64,000 nucleotides of DNA from Bacteroidales bacterium. Lineage in GTDB: Bacteria; Bacteroidota; Bacteroidia; Bacteroidales; UBA932. The DNA lies in contig JAFYRK010000108.1 in NCBI GenBank assembly GCA_017559545.1, forward strand, positions 1-64,000, written 5' to 3'. Positions 1 through 8,864 of this stretch are shown here, one piece after another. Under the pieces are notes generated by a model, which saw only the letters and a program-made list of their open reading frames with translations, was not told the DNA's origin and ran no database searches. Position 1 is the first letter of the stretch. Each line of letters opens with the position of its first letter. A program made the translations under genes and the position numbers.

Positions 1-46
1 ACTGATAATGTAGGGGTCAGCAGTTCAAGTCTGCTCGGGACTACCA
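1..46 (+). tRNA. tRNA-Ile (GAT), 3' part only
   Basis: The window begins inside this gene. The anticodon loop CTGATAA (anticodon GAT at 4-6), the variable loop, the T arm with GTTCAAGTC, and an encoded CCA end at 44-46 are all visible. The 5' half (D arm and acceptor strand) lies outside the window. It is followed five bases later by tRNA-Ala(TGC). An Ile-Ala pair is usual in 16S-23S spacers, but here a terminator rather than 23S follows. Confidence 0.88.
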
Positions 47-51
47 AGCAT

Positions 52-128
52 GGGGGTATAGCTCAGTTGGCTAGAGCACCTGCTTTGCAAGCAGGGGGTC
101 GTCGGTTCGACTCCGACTATCTCCACCA
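52..128 (+). tRNA. tRNA-Ala (TGC)
   Basis: This is a complete 77-nt tRNA. The acceptor stem GGGGGTA pairs with TATCTCC (two G-T pairs), the D arm is GCTCAGTTGGCTAGAGC, and the anticodon arm CCTGC-TTTGCAA-GCAGG carries TGC at 86-88. The T arm contains GGTTCGACTCC, and CCA is encoded at 126-128. It is co-transcribed with the preceding tRNA-Ile. Confidence 0.95.
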
Positions 129-162
129 AGAGTTCGACAATGACGTCGGACTCTTTTTTTTT
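129..162 (+). terminator. Rho-independent terminator of the tRNA-Ile/Ala unit
   Basis: A 10-bp stem, AGAGTTCGAC (129-138) with GTCGGACTCT (145-154, one G-T pair), has a 6-nt loop and a run of T to 162. It starts directly after the CCA of tRNA-Ala, so no 23S rRNA gene follows in this transcript. Confidence 0.85.
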
Positions 163-562
163 ATTCTACAGTAAGACTGGTAATTGACAAAACTGGTTGG
201 TGGAATCCTTGCAACTTGCTAAGCTACACCGGTTTATATAAATTAGATGAAAACGGATCCATCTATTGACTGATGACGCCATTGTTTTTATTGCTCTGAC
301 TATCAGACAGTTATAAAAAGGAATGTCTTTGTCAGTGCTTTAAAGGAGGGACTAAAGACATCTGTGATTTTAATAGATTGATAATCTGTTACTTAGAAAT
401 CTATGTGTTGTTAATCCAGAATGAGTCTTTCTTTTAGGATAGCATTTCTAAAGGTTGAGCCTATTGAGGTTGCATTTTTCAATGATAATATTCGAAGTCG
501 CGCAAAACAGCAATAATTTTCAGTAAATTTGTGACTGTTGTATAAACTTAAATAGTCTAATC
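163..562. other. 400-bp intergenic region, no gene seen
   Basis: I see no convincing reading frame or RNA gene here. A weak inverted repeat, TGTCTTTG (324-331) with TAAAGACA (353-360), is present but has no T-run. The last part holds the probable promoter of the downstream hexosaminidase. Confidence 0.5.
524..531 (+). promoter_or_regulatory. Bacteroidetes -7 element of the GH20 gene
   Basis: TAAATTTG matches the Bacteroidetes consensus TAnnTTTG. It lies 31 bases upstream of the GTG start at 563. No clear TTTG -33 element is present at the expected distance, so this is a partial match. Confidence 0.45.
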
Positions 563-2509
563 GTGAATAAAAAATTAAAAAATATCATAGCATTTACTGC
601 CTGTGTCTTTCTTGGAAGCATGTTTTTTCATGCAGACGCTCAGACAATCTATAATCTGACCCCAGTCCCATATCAGGTTATCCAGAAGGAGGGTGTTTAT
701 CGCTTTGATGGAGATCCAAAGGTGAGGTATGTAGCTGCGCCTCCGGGAAACATGCTGTCTGAGTCGTATATACTCAAGGTGGACAAGAGAGGTGTGACAA
801 TCATTTCATTTGATCAGGCAGGTGCATTTTATGCCAATCAGACATTGATGCAACTCATTGAAGATAACACTATTCCGTATTGCGAGATCCATGATTACCC
901 TCGTTTTCCATATAGAGGTGTGCATTTCGATGTGTCAAGACATTTCAGAAGCATAGACTTCCTGAAGAAGCAGATTGATGCAATGGCGATGTTCAAAATG
1001 AACCGTATGCATCTCCATCTTACTGATGCAGCCGGATGGCGTCTCCAGATTGATGCATATCCGAAACTTACAGAGTTTGCAGCCTGGCGTCCTCAGCATA
1101 CGTGGAAGGAATGGTGGGCGGGCAATCGTCATTATGCTCTTAAGGGTGAACCTGGGGCTTATGGCGGATACTATACAAAGGATGAGATTCGAGACCTTGT
1201 TCAGTATGCTCATGCTCACTACATTGAGGTTATTCCAGAGATAGAGATGCCGGGTCACAGCGAGGAGGTTCTGGCAGCATATCCGGAGCTTACATGCTCA
1301 GGAAAACCGTACACCCAAGGCGAATTCTGTGTCGGAAATGATGAGACTTTCAAGTTTCTTGAGACGGTGCTTGACGAGGTTATGGAGCTGTTCCCATCAG
1401 AATATATCCATATCGGAGGCGATGAGGCTAATAAGGAGCATTGGAAGAAATGTCCTAAGTGTCAGTTGCGCATGCAGGATGAAGGTCTTAAGGATGTGGA
1501 TGAGCTGCAGAGTTATATGATAAAGCGTATCGCGCGTTATGTTGAGTCGAAGGGCAGGAAGGTCATCGGATGGGACGAGATTCTTGATGGTGGTCTTGCT
1601 GAAGGAGCAGCCGTTATGTCATGGAGAGGAACAGAAGGTGGCATCGAGGCAATGGAAATGGGACACGACGTGATCATGACCCCAGGAAGATATTGCTATC
1701 TGGATCATGCACAAGATGCCCCGTTCAAGGAGCCGGAATCAATAGGAGGCTACCTTCCATTGGATTCTGTCTATGTATATGAGCCGGTGGAACCCAAAAT
1801 GCCGAAGGACAAGCTGCATCATATGCTTGGAGTACAGGCAAATCTGTGGACGGAGCATGTGGTTACAGATGCTCATGCGGAATATATGTATTGGCCAAGA
1901 ACGATTGCGATTGCAGAGACAGGCTGGAGTCAGCCTCATAAGAAGGATTTGCAGGATTTCCGCAGAAGGGCGTTGCTGGCTATTGAGGACTTGAGGGCAA
2001 AGGGCTATGAGACATTTGATATGGCGGCGGAATACGGCGAGCGCAAGCTTGCCCAGACAGGCCTGGACCATAAGGCAAAGGGTTGTAAGGTCTTCTATAA
2101 CAGACCGATACAAGAGTGGTATCAGGCTGCAGGCGAGGCTACTTTTACTGATGGTGTGATTGGTGGATGGACGTACAGTGACAACCGTTGGCAGGGCTTT
2201 CTGTCTGATATCGATGTGACGATTGATCTGGGTGAAGTCCAGCTGGTGAACTATGTTGGCGGAACCTTCATGCAGTTGATCGGACCTGGTGTGTTCATGC
2301 CTTCAAAAGTGGATATCCTGGTCTCGAAGGATGGTGAGAATTTTACATTGGTTACGACAGTATGGAACGATGTTCCGGTGACAGCTGCGGATCTTCTTTT
2401 TAAGGATTTCAGCACCATCTGTGACTGTAAGGCCCGGTATGTTCGATACCATGCTTACAGAAGCACGATGAGAGGCTTTCTCTTTCTTGACGAAGTCGTT
2501 GTAAATTAG
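563..2509 (+). CDS. Secreted GH20 beta-N-acetylhexosaminidase with C-terminal discoidin-like domain
   Basis: It should release terminal GlcNAc or GalNAc from glycans, probably in the periplasm or at the cell surface. Residues 1-26 form a signal peptide ending in ADA. A short N-terminal domain is followed by the GH20 barrel (about 110-460), with the signature HIGGDEANKEHW in which D287 and E288 are the expected catalytic pair for substrate-assisted catalysis. Residues about 515-648 look like an F5/8 type C (discoidin) sugar-binding domain. The start is GTG at 563, chosen because it opens a good signal peptide. The gene stands alone, with no SusC/D partner next to it. Family assignment is firm; the exact substrate is not known from sequence. 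Confidence 0.92.
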   Translation: MNKKLKNIIAFTACVFLGSMFFHADAQTIYNLTPVPYQVIQKEGVYRFDGDPKVRYVAAPPGNMLSESYILKVDKRGVTIISFDQAGAFYANQTLMQLIEDNTIPYCEIHDYPRFPYRGVHFDVSRHFRSIDFLKKQIDAMAMFKMNRMHLHLTDAAGWRLQIDAYPKLTEFAAWRPQHTWKEWWAGNRHYALKGEPGAYGGYYTKDEIRDLVQYAHAHYIEVIPEIEMPGHSEEVLAAYPELTCSGKPYTQGEFCVGNDETFKFLETVLDEVMELFPSEYIHIGGDEANKEHWKKCPKCQLRMQDEGLKDVDELQSYMIKRIARYVESKGRKVIGWDEILDGGLAEGAAVMSWRGTEGGIEAMEMGHDVIMTPGRYCYLDHAQDAPFKEPESIGGYLPLDSVYVYEPVEPKMPKDKLHHMLGVQANLWTEHVVTDAHAEYMYWPRTIAIAETGWSQPHKKDLQDFRRRALLAIEDLRAKGYETFDMAAEYGERKLAQTGLDHKAKGCKVFYNRPIQEWYQAAGEATFTDGVIGGWTYSDNRWQGFLSDIDVTIDLGEVQLVNYVGGTFMQLIGPGVFMPSKVDILVSKDGENFTLVTTVWNDVPVTAADLLFKDFSTICDCKARYVRYHAYRSTMRGFLFLDEVVVN

Positions 2510-2553
2510 TCTTTTCTGAAAGATGTAATACGCTATCGTATTGTAATTTTCCG

Positions 2554-2561
2554 TATATTTG
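2554..2561 (+). promoter_or_regulatory. -7 element upstream of the M20 hydrolase / lysine cluster
   Basis: TATATTTG fits TAnnTTTG. Transcription would begin only about 10 bases before the GTG at 2578, which argues for one of the ATG codons at 2596, 2602 or 2608 as the true start of the next gene. No clear -33 TTTG was found. Confidence 0.5.
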
Positions 2562-2601
2562 CAAAGAATGCGCTATTGTGTGTTCTTTGCATTTTATGTA
2601 T

Positions 2602-3681
2602 ATGGATATGGACTTTTTTCATAGGATTCTGAGTGTTGACTCTACCTCGGGCAAGGAGGCGGAACTGGCTGATATTCTGTCGGTTGAGCTTGCTGCGCCA
2701 GGAAGGAAGGTTGAAGTCTTTGAGGTGGGTGACGGCACAAAGAACATTATGGTGTCATGGGGAGAGCCTAAAGTGGTTTTCTGTACCCATATGGACACAG
2801 TCCCTCCATATGTTTCGCCTGTGTTTTCCGAGACTCGTGTGGAAGGACGTGGTACATGTGATGCAAAGGGTCAGGTATTCGCGATGTATGAGGCATGCAA
2901 GGCTCTTGAAGCAAGGGGCTGCGATGGTTTTGCCCTGCTGCTTCTGGCTGGTGAGGAGACTGGTTCATTTGGTGCCAAGGCATTTAGTACCATGGCGGAA
3001 GAGAAGGGAGTGATGTGGGACTATGTCATAGTCGGCGAGCCTACAGATAACTGCATGGCATCTGCCGCCAAGGGTACAAAGTCCTTTGATGTGACATTTA
3101 CAGGTCAGGCCTGTCACTCAGGTTACCCTCAGAACGGTCAGAGTGCCATCATGCATTTCAATGATTTCGTGAACGCTCTTCGTAGCATTGTCTTTCCAAT
3201 GGATCCTGTGCTTGGCGAGACCACATGGAATATCGGAAAGCTGTCAAGCGACAATCCTCAAAACATTCTCAGCGATTGTCTGACATGCAGGGTCTATTTC
3301 AGGACAACATTCGAGTCTGACCAGATGGTGTGTAACATAATGAAGAATATCGCCGGTCCGGAAGCAAGACTACGATTTGGAAGACCGAGGGTTCAGGATG
3401 GTTCGGATGTGGTGGCAAAGGATGTGGCTCCATGGCAGAAGGCTATGAATGTGACAGCATTCGGAGGCGATACGCCGAGCCGTTTTGAAGTTCTGGACGG
3501 CTTCATGTCTAAGCCGGTGGCTTTCGGAAGCGATGCGCCTCAGCTTACATGTTTCAAGAAAAAGATTCTCTGCGGACCGGGCTCTATACTCGTAGCTCAT
3601 CGTGATGAGGAATTTGTGTACATCCATGACCTTCAGACTGCAATCGACCAGTATGTAGCTATTTATGAAACCTTACAATAG
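2602..3681 (+). CDS. M20 family metallohydrolase, probable succinyl-diaminopimelate desuccinylase (DapE role)
   Basis: M20 enzymes (DapE, ArgE, carboxypeptidase G2) hydrolyse N-acyl amino acids using two metal ions. Visible ligands are H63 and D65 in CTHMDTVP, D87 in GRGTCDAKG, the acidic pair E118-E119 in GEETG, GEPTD further on, and a late H in AHRDEEF. It is the first gene of a block holding lysC, dapB, dapA, dapD, an aminotransferase and dapF, and no other desuccinylase is present, so the DapE step is the best inference. ArgE-like acetylornithine deacetylase is the main alternative. The frame is open from GTG 2578, but ATG 2602 is preferred because of the promoter position and because it gives a normal N terminus. 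About 100 bp separates it from lysC. Confidence 0.8.
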   Translation: MDMDFFHRILSVDSTSGKEAELADILSVELAAPGRKVEVFEVGDGTKNIMVSWGEPKVVFCTHMDTVPPYVSPVFSETRVEGRGTCDAKGQVFAMYEACKALEARGCDGFALLLLAGEETGSFGAKAFSTMAEEKGVMWDYVIVGEPTDNCMASAAKGTKSFDVTFTGQACHSGYPQNGQSAIMHFNDFVNALRSIVFPMDPVLGETTWNIGKLSSDNPQNILSDCLTCRVYFRTTFESDQMVCNIMKNIAGPEARLRFGRPRVQDGSDVVAKDVAPWQKAMNVTAFGGDTPSRFEVLDGFMSKPVAFGSDAPQLTCFKKKILCGPGSILVAHRDEEFVYIHDLQTAIDQYVAIYETLQ

Positions 3682-3775
3682 AAAGAAAACCAGGGGTAAC
3701 GTAGACAATATCATATATACTGCACGTACATTAATAGAAAGCATATATTAAACGAACTTACAATAGAAAGAAAAC
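3672..3775. repeat. Small repeat element flanked by 19-bp direct repeats, upstream of lysC
   Basis: The 19-mer CTTACAATAGAAAGAAAAC occurs at 3672-3690 (spanning the stop codon of the M20 gene) and exactly again at 3757-3775. The 66 bases between contain GGGTAACGTAGACA (3694-3707), then TCATA, CTGCACG and TTAATAGAA. The same ordered motifs recur in the element at 37986-38137, also between direct repeats. The origin is unknown. It forms most of the leader of lysC. Confidence 0.7.
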
Positions 3776-3785
3776 ATAAACATAT

Positions 3786-5162
3786 ATGATAATAATGAAA
3801 TTCGGCGGAACGTCCGTCGCAAATTTTGAAGCAATAACAAGAACAATTTTCATCATAGGCAGTAAGCTTGATCAGCAGCCTGTGGTTGTTGTGTCGGCAT
3901 TGTCCAAGATAACAGACCTTCTGTATAAGATATCAGAGGCCGCCGCATCACAGGACCAGGCGCAGATAACAGAGCTGCTCGGACAGCTTCGTCAGCGCCA
4001 CGTGGACCTGACCAAGGAGCTCCTTGAGCAGAGTCCGATGATTATGGAGCAAGCTCTGGAGCGTGTGAATGCAATATGCGACGAACTTGACAAGCTTGCT
4101 TATGCCGTGTGTGCAGTAGGTGAACTTTCTGATCGTAACAAGGCAATCATCATCTCGAACGGTGAACTGCTTTCTTCTACCATCATCTGCTTCACCATGA
4201 ATGCAAAAGGCATCAAGACCGGTTTCATTGATGCACGCACGATGATGGTGACCAATGACTCATACCTCAAGGGAGAACCTATCGTTGATGAGATATCACA
4301 GAGAGTTCCAGGTATCGTTGCGAATGCTTACGAGGGCATGAACGCAGTGATTACACAGGGCTTTATCGCTTCCAATATGGCTGGTGAGCAGACCGTACTC
4401 GGACGAGGTGGTTCGGATTATTCCGCATCACTGATAGGAATGGCTGTTGATGCCGAGCGCATCGAGATATGGACAGATGTTGACGGAGTTCGCACAGCAG
4501 ATCCTCGCAAGGTGAAGAATACCAAGTATCTTGAGAAGATCTCATTTGAGGAGGCTGCCGAGATGGCCCATTTTGGAGCAAAGGTGCTGCACCCGTTGAC
4601 CATAGAGCCTGCAGTGAAGAAGAACATTCCTCTTTATGTGCTCAATTCGATGAATCCTTCAGGAAAAGGAACGGCGATTCTGCGCAATGAACTCATTGAG
4701 GATGGCGTGAAGTCAGTTTCATTCAAGGAAAACATCAAGGTGATCAATATCTTCTCGATGCGAATGATCAATACATCCGGCTTCCTTCGCCGTGTGTTCG
4801 AGATCTTCAGTGAGAACAAGGTGTCTGTGGACTTGATCAGTACATCGGAGGCAAATATTTCTGTGACCGTTGATTCGGGAGAGAATATCGATAAGGTCGT
4901 TAATGAACTTTCTGAATTCTGCGACGTTATCGTGGATGATGACAAGGCCCAGGTGTCCGTTATCGGAAAGAACATCGTTCGTCTGAACGGAATGCTCAAG
5001 AAGACGTTTATGCCGCTCAAGAGATGTAATGTGTACATGATTTCACAGGGTGCGTCGTTTGTGAATATCAGCTTTGTGGTAGACCGTGAGGAACTTACCG
5101 AAGTGGTTCAGGACCTTCATGACCATCTCTTCGACAATCCGGAAGAATTGGAGACATTCTAG
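3786..5162 (+). CDS. lysC: Aspartokinase (monofunctional)
   Basis: It phosphorylates L-aspartate, the entry step to lysine/DAP, threonine and methionine. The N terminus carries the aspartokinase signature KFGGTSV, with GRGGSDYSA and WTDVDGV in the kinase domain. The C-terminal third has the two ACT-type regulatory regions (FSENKVSVDLISTSEANISV and QGASFVNISFVV), typical of feedback control by amino acids. At 458 aa it lacks a homoserine dehydrogenase domain. The start at ATG 3786 gives MIIMKFGG; ATG 3795 is equally possible. It is followed by dapB 38 bases later and so heads the DAP genes. Confidence 0.96.
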   Translation: MIIMKFGGTSVANFEAITRTIFIIGSKLDQQPVVVVSALSKITDLLYKISEAAASQDQAQITELLGQLRQRHVDLTKELLEQSPMIMEQALERVNAICDELDKLAYAVCAVGELSDRNKAIIISNGELLSSTIICFTMNAKGIKTGFIDARTMMVTNDSYLKGEPIVDEISQRVPGIVANAYEGMNAVITQGFIASNMAGEQTVLGRGGSDYSASLIGMAVDAERIEIWTDVDGVRTADPRKVKNTKYLEKISFEEAAEMAHFGAKVLHPLTIEPAVKKNIPLYVLNSMNPSGKGTAILRNELIEDGVKSVSFKENIKVINIFSMRMINTSGFLRRVFEIFSENKVSVDLISTSEANISVTVDSGENIDKVVNELSEFCDVIVDDDKAQVSVIGKNIVRLNGMLKKTFMPLKRCNVYMISQGASFVNISFVVDREELTEVVQDLHDHLFDNPEELETF

Positions 5163-5200
5163 CCAACTTTCATTATGGGCGAAGTTGAAGGATCTGTAAA

Positions 5201-5881
5201 ATGAAGACAAATATGAAATTATACATAAGTGGATACGGAAAAATGGGAAAGATGATCGAGAAGGTCATCATGTCCCGTGGACTGGAATATGCAGGCTGGA
5301 CAGAGGCAGTCACAGAGACTGATCCTGCTTTGGCAAAGGAGTGTGTATGTATCGACTTCACGACTCCAGCTGCTTTTAGAACCAACTACAGGTTCCTTGC
5401 GGAGAACTTCAAGGCAGTTGTGGTGGGTACTACAGGCTGGGGCGATATCAAGGATGAGGTAGTGGCATATTTCAAGAAGTGTGGTACACCTATGATTTGG
5501 GCGACTAACTTCTCTGTAGGTGTCAATGTTATGTTTGCAGTGACAGCCTACATGTCCAAGCTGCTTGGACAGTTTGGTGGCTATAGTCCATATATGGTCG
5601 AGATGCATCACTGCCATAAGTTGGATGCTCCGAGCGGAACTGCGAAGACTCTGTCAAGTTTCGTAGATGCGAATATGGGAGTGAAAACAGATATCCAATC
5701 CGTTAGGTGCGGTGAAATCCCAGGAACGCATACCGTTGGTTTTGAAGGCTTGAATGACAGACTCACATTCACCCATGAGGCTTTTTCCCGTGAGGGATTT
5801 GCTGCGGGTGCTGTGGAAGCTGCCCTTAGGACCGAAGGACTGACAGGAGTGCACGAATTCATTGAACTGTTCTTTGAATAG
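5201..5881 (+). CDS. dapB: 4-hydroxy-tetrahydrodipicolinate reductase
   Basis: It reduces the product of DapA using NAD(P)H in the DAP pathway. The N-terminal Rossmann motif is GYGKMGKM, followed by CIDFTTPAAF and VVGTTGW. The family signature HHCHKLDAPSGTAKTL holds the catalytic His and Lys. At 226 aa it is shorter than the E. coli enzyme (about 270), as many Bacteroidetes forms are. dapA begins three bases after its stop. Confidence 0.95.
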   Translation: MKTNMKLYISGYGKMGKMIEKVIMSRGLEYAGWTEAVTETDPALAKECVCIDFTTPAAFRTNYRFLAENFKAVVVGTTGWGDIKDEVVAYFKKCGTPMIWATNFSVGVNVMFAVTAYMSKLLGQFGGYSPYMVEMHHCHKLDAPSGTAKTLSSFVDANMGVKTDIQSVRCGEIPGTHTVGFEGLNDRLTFTHEAFSREGFAAGAVEAALRTEGLTGVHEFIELFFE

Positions 5882-5884
5882 TCA

Positions 5885-6796
5885 ATGTCATTATCAGAAA
5901 ACAAAATGAACAACATGTATAACATAGATTTAACCGGCTGTGGAACAGCGCTGATCACTCCGTTCAGGAATGGAGATGTCGACTATGAGGCATTCGCCGC
6001 TCTTGTAGACAGACAGGTGGAAGCAGGAATTGATTTCCTTGTACCTCTTGGAACAACAGGAGAGACTCCTTGTCTTGAGGATGAGGAGCGTATAAAGGTG
6101 CTGCAGATCGCCAAGGAACACTCGCAGGGCAGACCTGTGGTTGTTGGTGGCGGCACCAACTCGCTTCAGCATACCATCAGGAGCATGCAGATGCTCGAGC
6201 CTTATGGAGTGGATGCTTTCCTTATCGTAGTGCCGTATTATAACAAGCCTACCCAGGAGGGACAGTATCAGTACTTCAAGGCTGTTGCAGAGGCTACAGA
6301 CAAGCCTGTTGTACTTTATAATGTGCCAGGAAGAACAGGTGTGAACATGACTGCTGAGACAGCTCTCAGATTGGCTGAGATTCCAAACATTGTGGCAATC
6401 AAGGAGGCATCGGGCAACCGTGAGCAGATTGAGAAGATTCTTGCTGGTGCACCTGAAGGATTCCAGGTGTTGAGCGGAAACGATGACGACACTCTCTGGA
6501 TGATGCAGCAGGGTGGTGCGGGAATCATCAGCGTTGCCTCAAATGTGGCTCCTGAGCACATGGCTGCCTTTATCGGAGCTGTACGTGAGGGCGATATGGC
6601 AAAGGCAGAGCAGATGAACAAGGAACTGACTCCGCTTTTCATAAACTGCTTCGTAGAGAGCAATCCTATCCCTGCAAAGGCGGCGATGCATGCTATGGGC
6701 CTTATTGAGAATGAGCTTCGCCTCCCTCTTGTCCCTGCCCAGCAGAGCACATACGACCTCATGGTCGATACAATCAAACCTCTAGGATTATTATAA
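5885..6796 (+). CDS. dapA: 4-hydroxy-tetrahydrodipicolinate synthase
   Basis: It condenses pyruvate and aspartate semialdehyde. Visible features are GTALITPF near the N terminus, [18 protein letters not shown], the tyrosine in YNVPGRTG, and the Schiff-base lysine in AIKEASG. The length of about 300 aa is normal for the family. ATG 5885 is used; ATG 5906 and 5915 are in frame and 5915 would give a start closer to most homologues. It is tightly packed between dapB and dapD. Confidence 0.96.
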   Translation: MSLSENKMNNMYNIDLTGCGTALITPFRNGDVDYEAFAALVDRQVEAGIDFLVPLGTTGETPCLEDEERIKVLQIAKEHSQGRPVVVGGGTNSLQHTIRSMQMLEPYGVDAFLIVVPYYNKPTQEGQYQYFKAVAEATDKPVVLYNVPGRTGVNMTAETALRLAEIPNIVAIKEASGNREQIEKILAGAPEGFQVLSGNDDDTLWMMQQGGAGIISVASNVAPEHMAAFIGAVREGDMAKAEQMNKELTPLFINCFVESNPIPAKAAMHAMGLIENELRLPLVPAQQSTYDLMVDTIKPLGLL

Positions 6797-6798
6797 TT

Positions 6799-7569
6799 AT
6801 GACAGATATAGAAAAGTTCAATCAGACAATAGCAGACCTTGAAAGCGGCAAGGTTAGAGTCGCAGAGAAGGTCAATGGAGAATGGAAGGTAAACTCATGG
6901 GTCAAGGAGGTTATCCTAAGCGGATTCCGTCTAGGTAAGATGGAGGATATGAGCCAGGGACAGTTCTCATTCTTTGATAAGCATACAATTCCTACAAGAA
7001 GATTCACTGCAGAGAACGGTGTCCGTATCGTTCCCGGAGGAAGCAGTGTGCGTACAGGCGCTTATCTTGCACCTTCAGTGATCATGATGCCACCTGCATA
7101 TGTGAACATCGGTGCTTATGTAGATGAGGGAACCATGATCGACTCCCATGCGCTCGTGGGTTCATGCGCACAGGTGGGCAAGCATGTGCATCTTTCAGCA
7201 GCATCGCAGCTTGGCGGTGTGCTTGAGCCGGTAGGTGCGCTTCCGGTAATCATCGAGGATAATGTGTTCATCGGTGGAAACTGCGGTATCTACGAGGGTA
7301 CTATCGTTAAGGAGAATGCTGTTATCGGTACAGGTGTGATCATCAATGCATCGACCGCTATATTTGATGCGACTACGGGTGAGTATATCAGAGCAAACGA
7401 GAACGGTCAGATGGTGGTTCCGTCAGGTGCAGTGGTAGTTGCGGGTAGCCGTCCGATCAGCAAGGGACCTGGAGCGGAGCAGGGCGTGCACCTTTATTGC
7501 CCTGTGATCGTGAAGTATCGTGATGAGAAGACTTCCGGCTCGATTACACTTGAAGATATGCTTCGCTAG
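6799..7569 (+). CDS. dapD: Tetrahydrodipicolinate N-succinyltransferase
   Basis: It transfers succinyl from succinyl-CoA to tetrahydrodipicolinate, so this organism encodes the succinylase branch. The protein is a left-handed parallel beta-helix enzyme. A short helical N-terminal domain (to about 80) is followed by hexapeptide-type repeats rich in G-A-Y-V, G-T-M-I and V-F-I-G turns, including [11 protein letters not shown] and [12 protein letters not shown]. It starts two bases after dapA ends. The 112 bases that follow before the aminotransferase hold only a small CCTGCATGGCAGG hairpin near 7614. Confidence 0.94.
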   Translation: MTDIEKFNQTIADLESGKVRVAEKVNGEWKVNSWVKEVILSGFRLGKMEDMSQGQFSFFDKHTIPTRRFTAENGVRIVPGGSSVRTGAYLAPSVIMMPPAYVNIGAYVDEGTMIDSHALVGSCAQVGKHVHLSAASQLGGVLEPVGALPVIIEDNVFIGGNCGIYEGTIVKENAVIGTGVIINASTAIFDATTGEYIRANENGQMVVPSGAVVVAGSRPISKGPGAEQGVHLYCPVIVKYRDEKTSGSITLEDMLR

Positions 7570-7681
7570 CATTTCTGATAAAGTGTTGATATTTAAAGGT
7601 TTACGGGTTTGTCCTGCATGGCAGGGAAGGCGGGATACTTAGGTAAGTTGTTGGTTGATAGCTGGTTACGTGGAACAAAAA

Positions 7682-8863
7682 ATGTGTGCTGATATATTTT
7701 CCGAAGACGTAGGGTCATTCTTCAGGTCTCCTGTCAGAGAGATATTCAAGAAGGTTGACCTTAACTCCATATATTCCTTTGCCGGAGGTTATCCTTCTGC
7801 AGATACTTTTCCGTTGGCGGAAATTGACAGGACAATGTCTGAGGTGATCGCAAAGTACGGCAGCAAGGCGTTCCAGTATGGGGCGACGCAGGGCGTGCCG
7901 GAGCTGCGCGAAGCTGTGGCGAAGCGCTGCGGAGTGCCGGTGGAGCGTGTGCAGATCACTTCGTCCTCGCAGCAGGGTATAGATGTTTGCACAAGGGTGC
8001 TTGTGGATCCGGGTGATGTGATCCTTACATCAAGTCCATCGTACCTTGGTGCGCTGCAGTCATTTCGTTCGTATAGGGCGGACATCAAGGGAGTGAAGCA
8101 TGATGCCGGCATTGAAGCATTCGAAAAGGCATATGAGGATGTGATTGCCAAGGCTCATGCAGAAGGGAAGAAGATCAAGTTCCTCTACATGATACCTGAT
8201 TTTCAGAATCCGTCAGGCGAGTCGCTTACTCTTGAGGAACGCAAGATGCTTGTTGCACTGGCTCAGAAGCATGATTTTCTTATCGTTGAGGATAGTCCAT
8301 ACAGGGAACTCAGGTATGAGGGAGAACACATACCGACCATGTATAGTCTTGATCCGGATCGTGTGATACATCTGGGTTCATTCTCAAAGATATTCGCACC
8401 TGGATTCCGTCTTGGTTGGGCTATTGCCCATCCTGATATACTTGATAAGATATATGTGTGCAAGCAGTCTCTGGATCTTTGTCCGCCGATTTTCGATCAG
8501 TACGTGGCTGCTGAGTTCCTGGCAAGCGGACGTCTGGATGCTAATCTTGAAAAGAGCATAGCCCTTTACAAGGACAAACGCGACCATCTGTTGTCTCTTC
8601 TTGCTCAATATATGCCGGAGGGTATAGGATGGACACATCCAGAAGGAGGACTTTTCCTCTTCCTTACTATGCCAGAGGGCTTTGAGGCCGTGAAATTCTA
8701 TGATAAGGCTCTTGATGCCGGTGTCGCGTATGTGGCGGGAGAGTTCTTCCATCCTGATGGAAGTGGCAAGAATACTATGAGGATGAATTTCTCGTTCATG
8801 ACCAAGGAACGTATGACTGAAGGTGTCAGAATCCTGGCTGGGTTGCTGAGAGGGGAGATGTAA
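7682..8863 (+). CDS. PLP-dependent class I/II aminotransferase, candidate DapC step
   Basis: This is a fold-type I aminotransferase of the type related to 2-aminoadipate aminotransferase/MocR. It has FQYGATQGVPELREAV, the helix region SSSQQGIDV, the PLP-contact segment PDFQNPSGE, and the PLP lysine in GSFSKIFAPGFRLGW. Its place between dapD and dapF suggests it aminates N-succinyl-2-amino-6-oxopimelate, a step often done by ArgD or DapC in other bacteria. It is not the LL-DAP aminotransferase (DapL) type as far as I can see. The frame is open from TTG 7655, but ATG 7682 is preferred. It is spaced one base from dapF. Confidence 0.85.
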   Translation: MCADIFSEDVGSFFRSPVREIFKKVDLNSIYSFAGGYPSADTFPLAEIDRTMSEVIAKYGSKAFQYGATQGVPELREAVAKRCGVPVERVQITSSSQQGIDVCTRVLVDPGDVILTSSPSYLGALQSFRSYRADIKGVKHDAGIEAFEKAYEDVIAKAHAEGKKIKFLYMIPDFQNPSGESLTLEERKMLVALAQKHDFLIVEDSPYRELRYEGEHIPTMYSLDPDRVIHLGSFSKIFAPGFRLGWAIAHPDILDKIYVCKQSLDLCPPIFDQYVAAEFLASGRLDANLEKSIALYKDKRDHLLSLLAQYMPEGIGWTHPEGGLFLFLTMPEGFEAVKFYDKALDAGVAYVAGEFFHPDGSGKNTMRMNFSFMTKERMTEGVRILAGLLRGEM

Positions 8864-8864
8864 T

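Noticed and set aside
324..360. Small RNA or terminator in the gap before the hexosaminidase gene
   Set aside because: An 8-bp stem with a 21-base loop and no T-run is within what chance would give.
3672..3775. Insertion sequence upstream of lysC
   Set aside because: Direct repeats are present but there is no transposase or room for one; kept as a small repeat element of unknown origin.
7610..7632. Terminator or riboswitch between dapD and the aminotransferase gene
   Set aside because: Only a 5-bp CCTGC/GCAGG stem, no T-run and no recognisable lysine riboswitch features.
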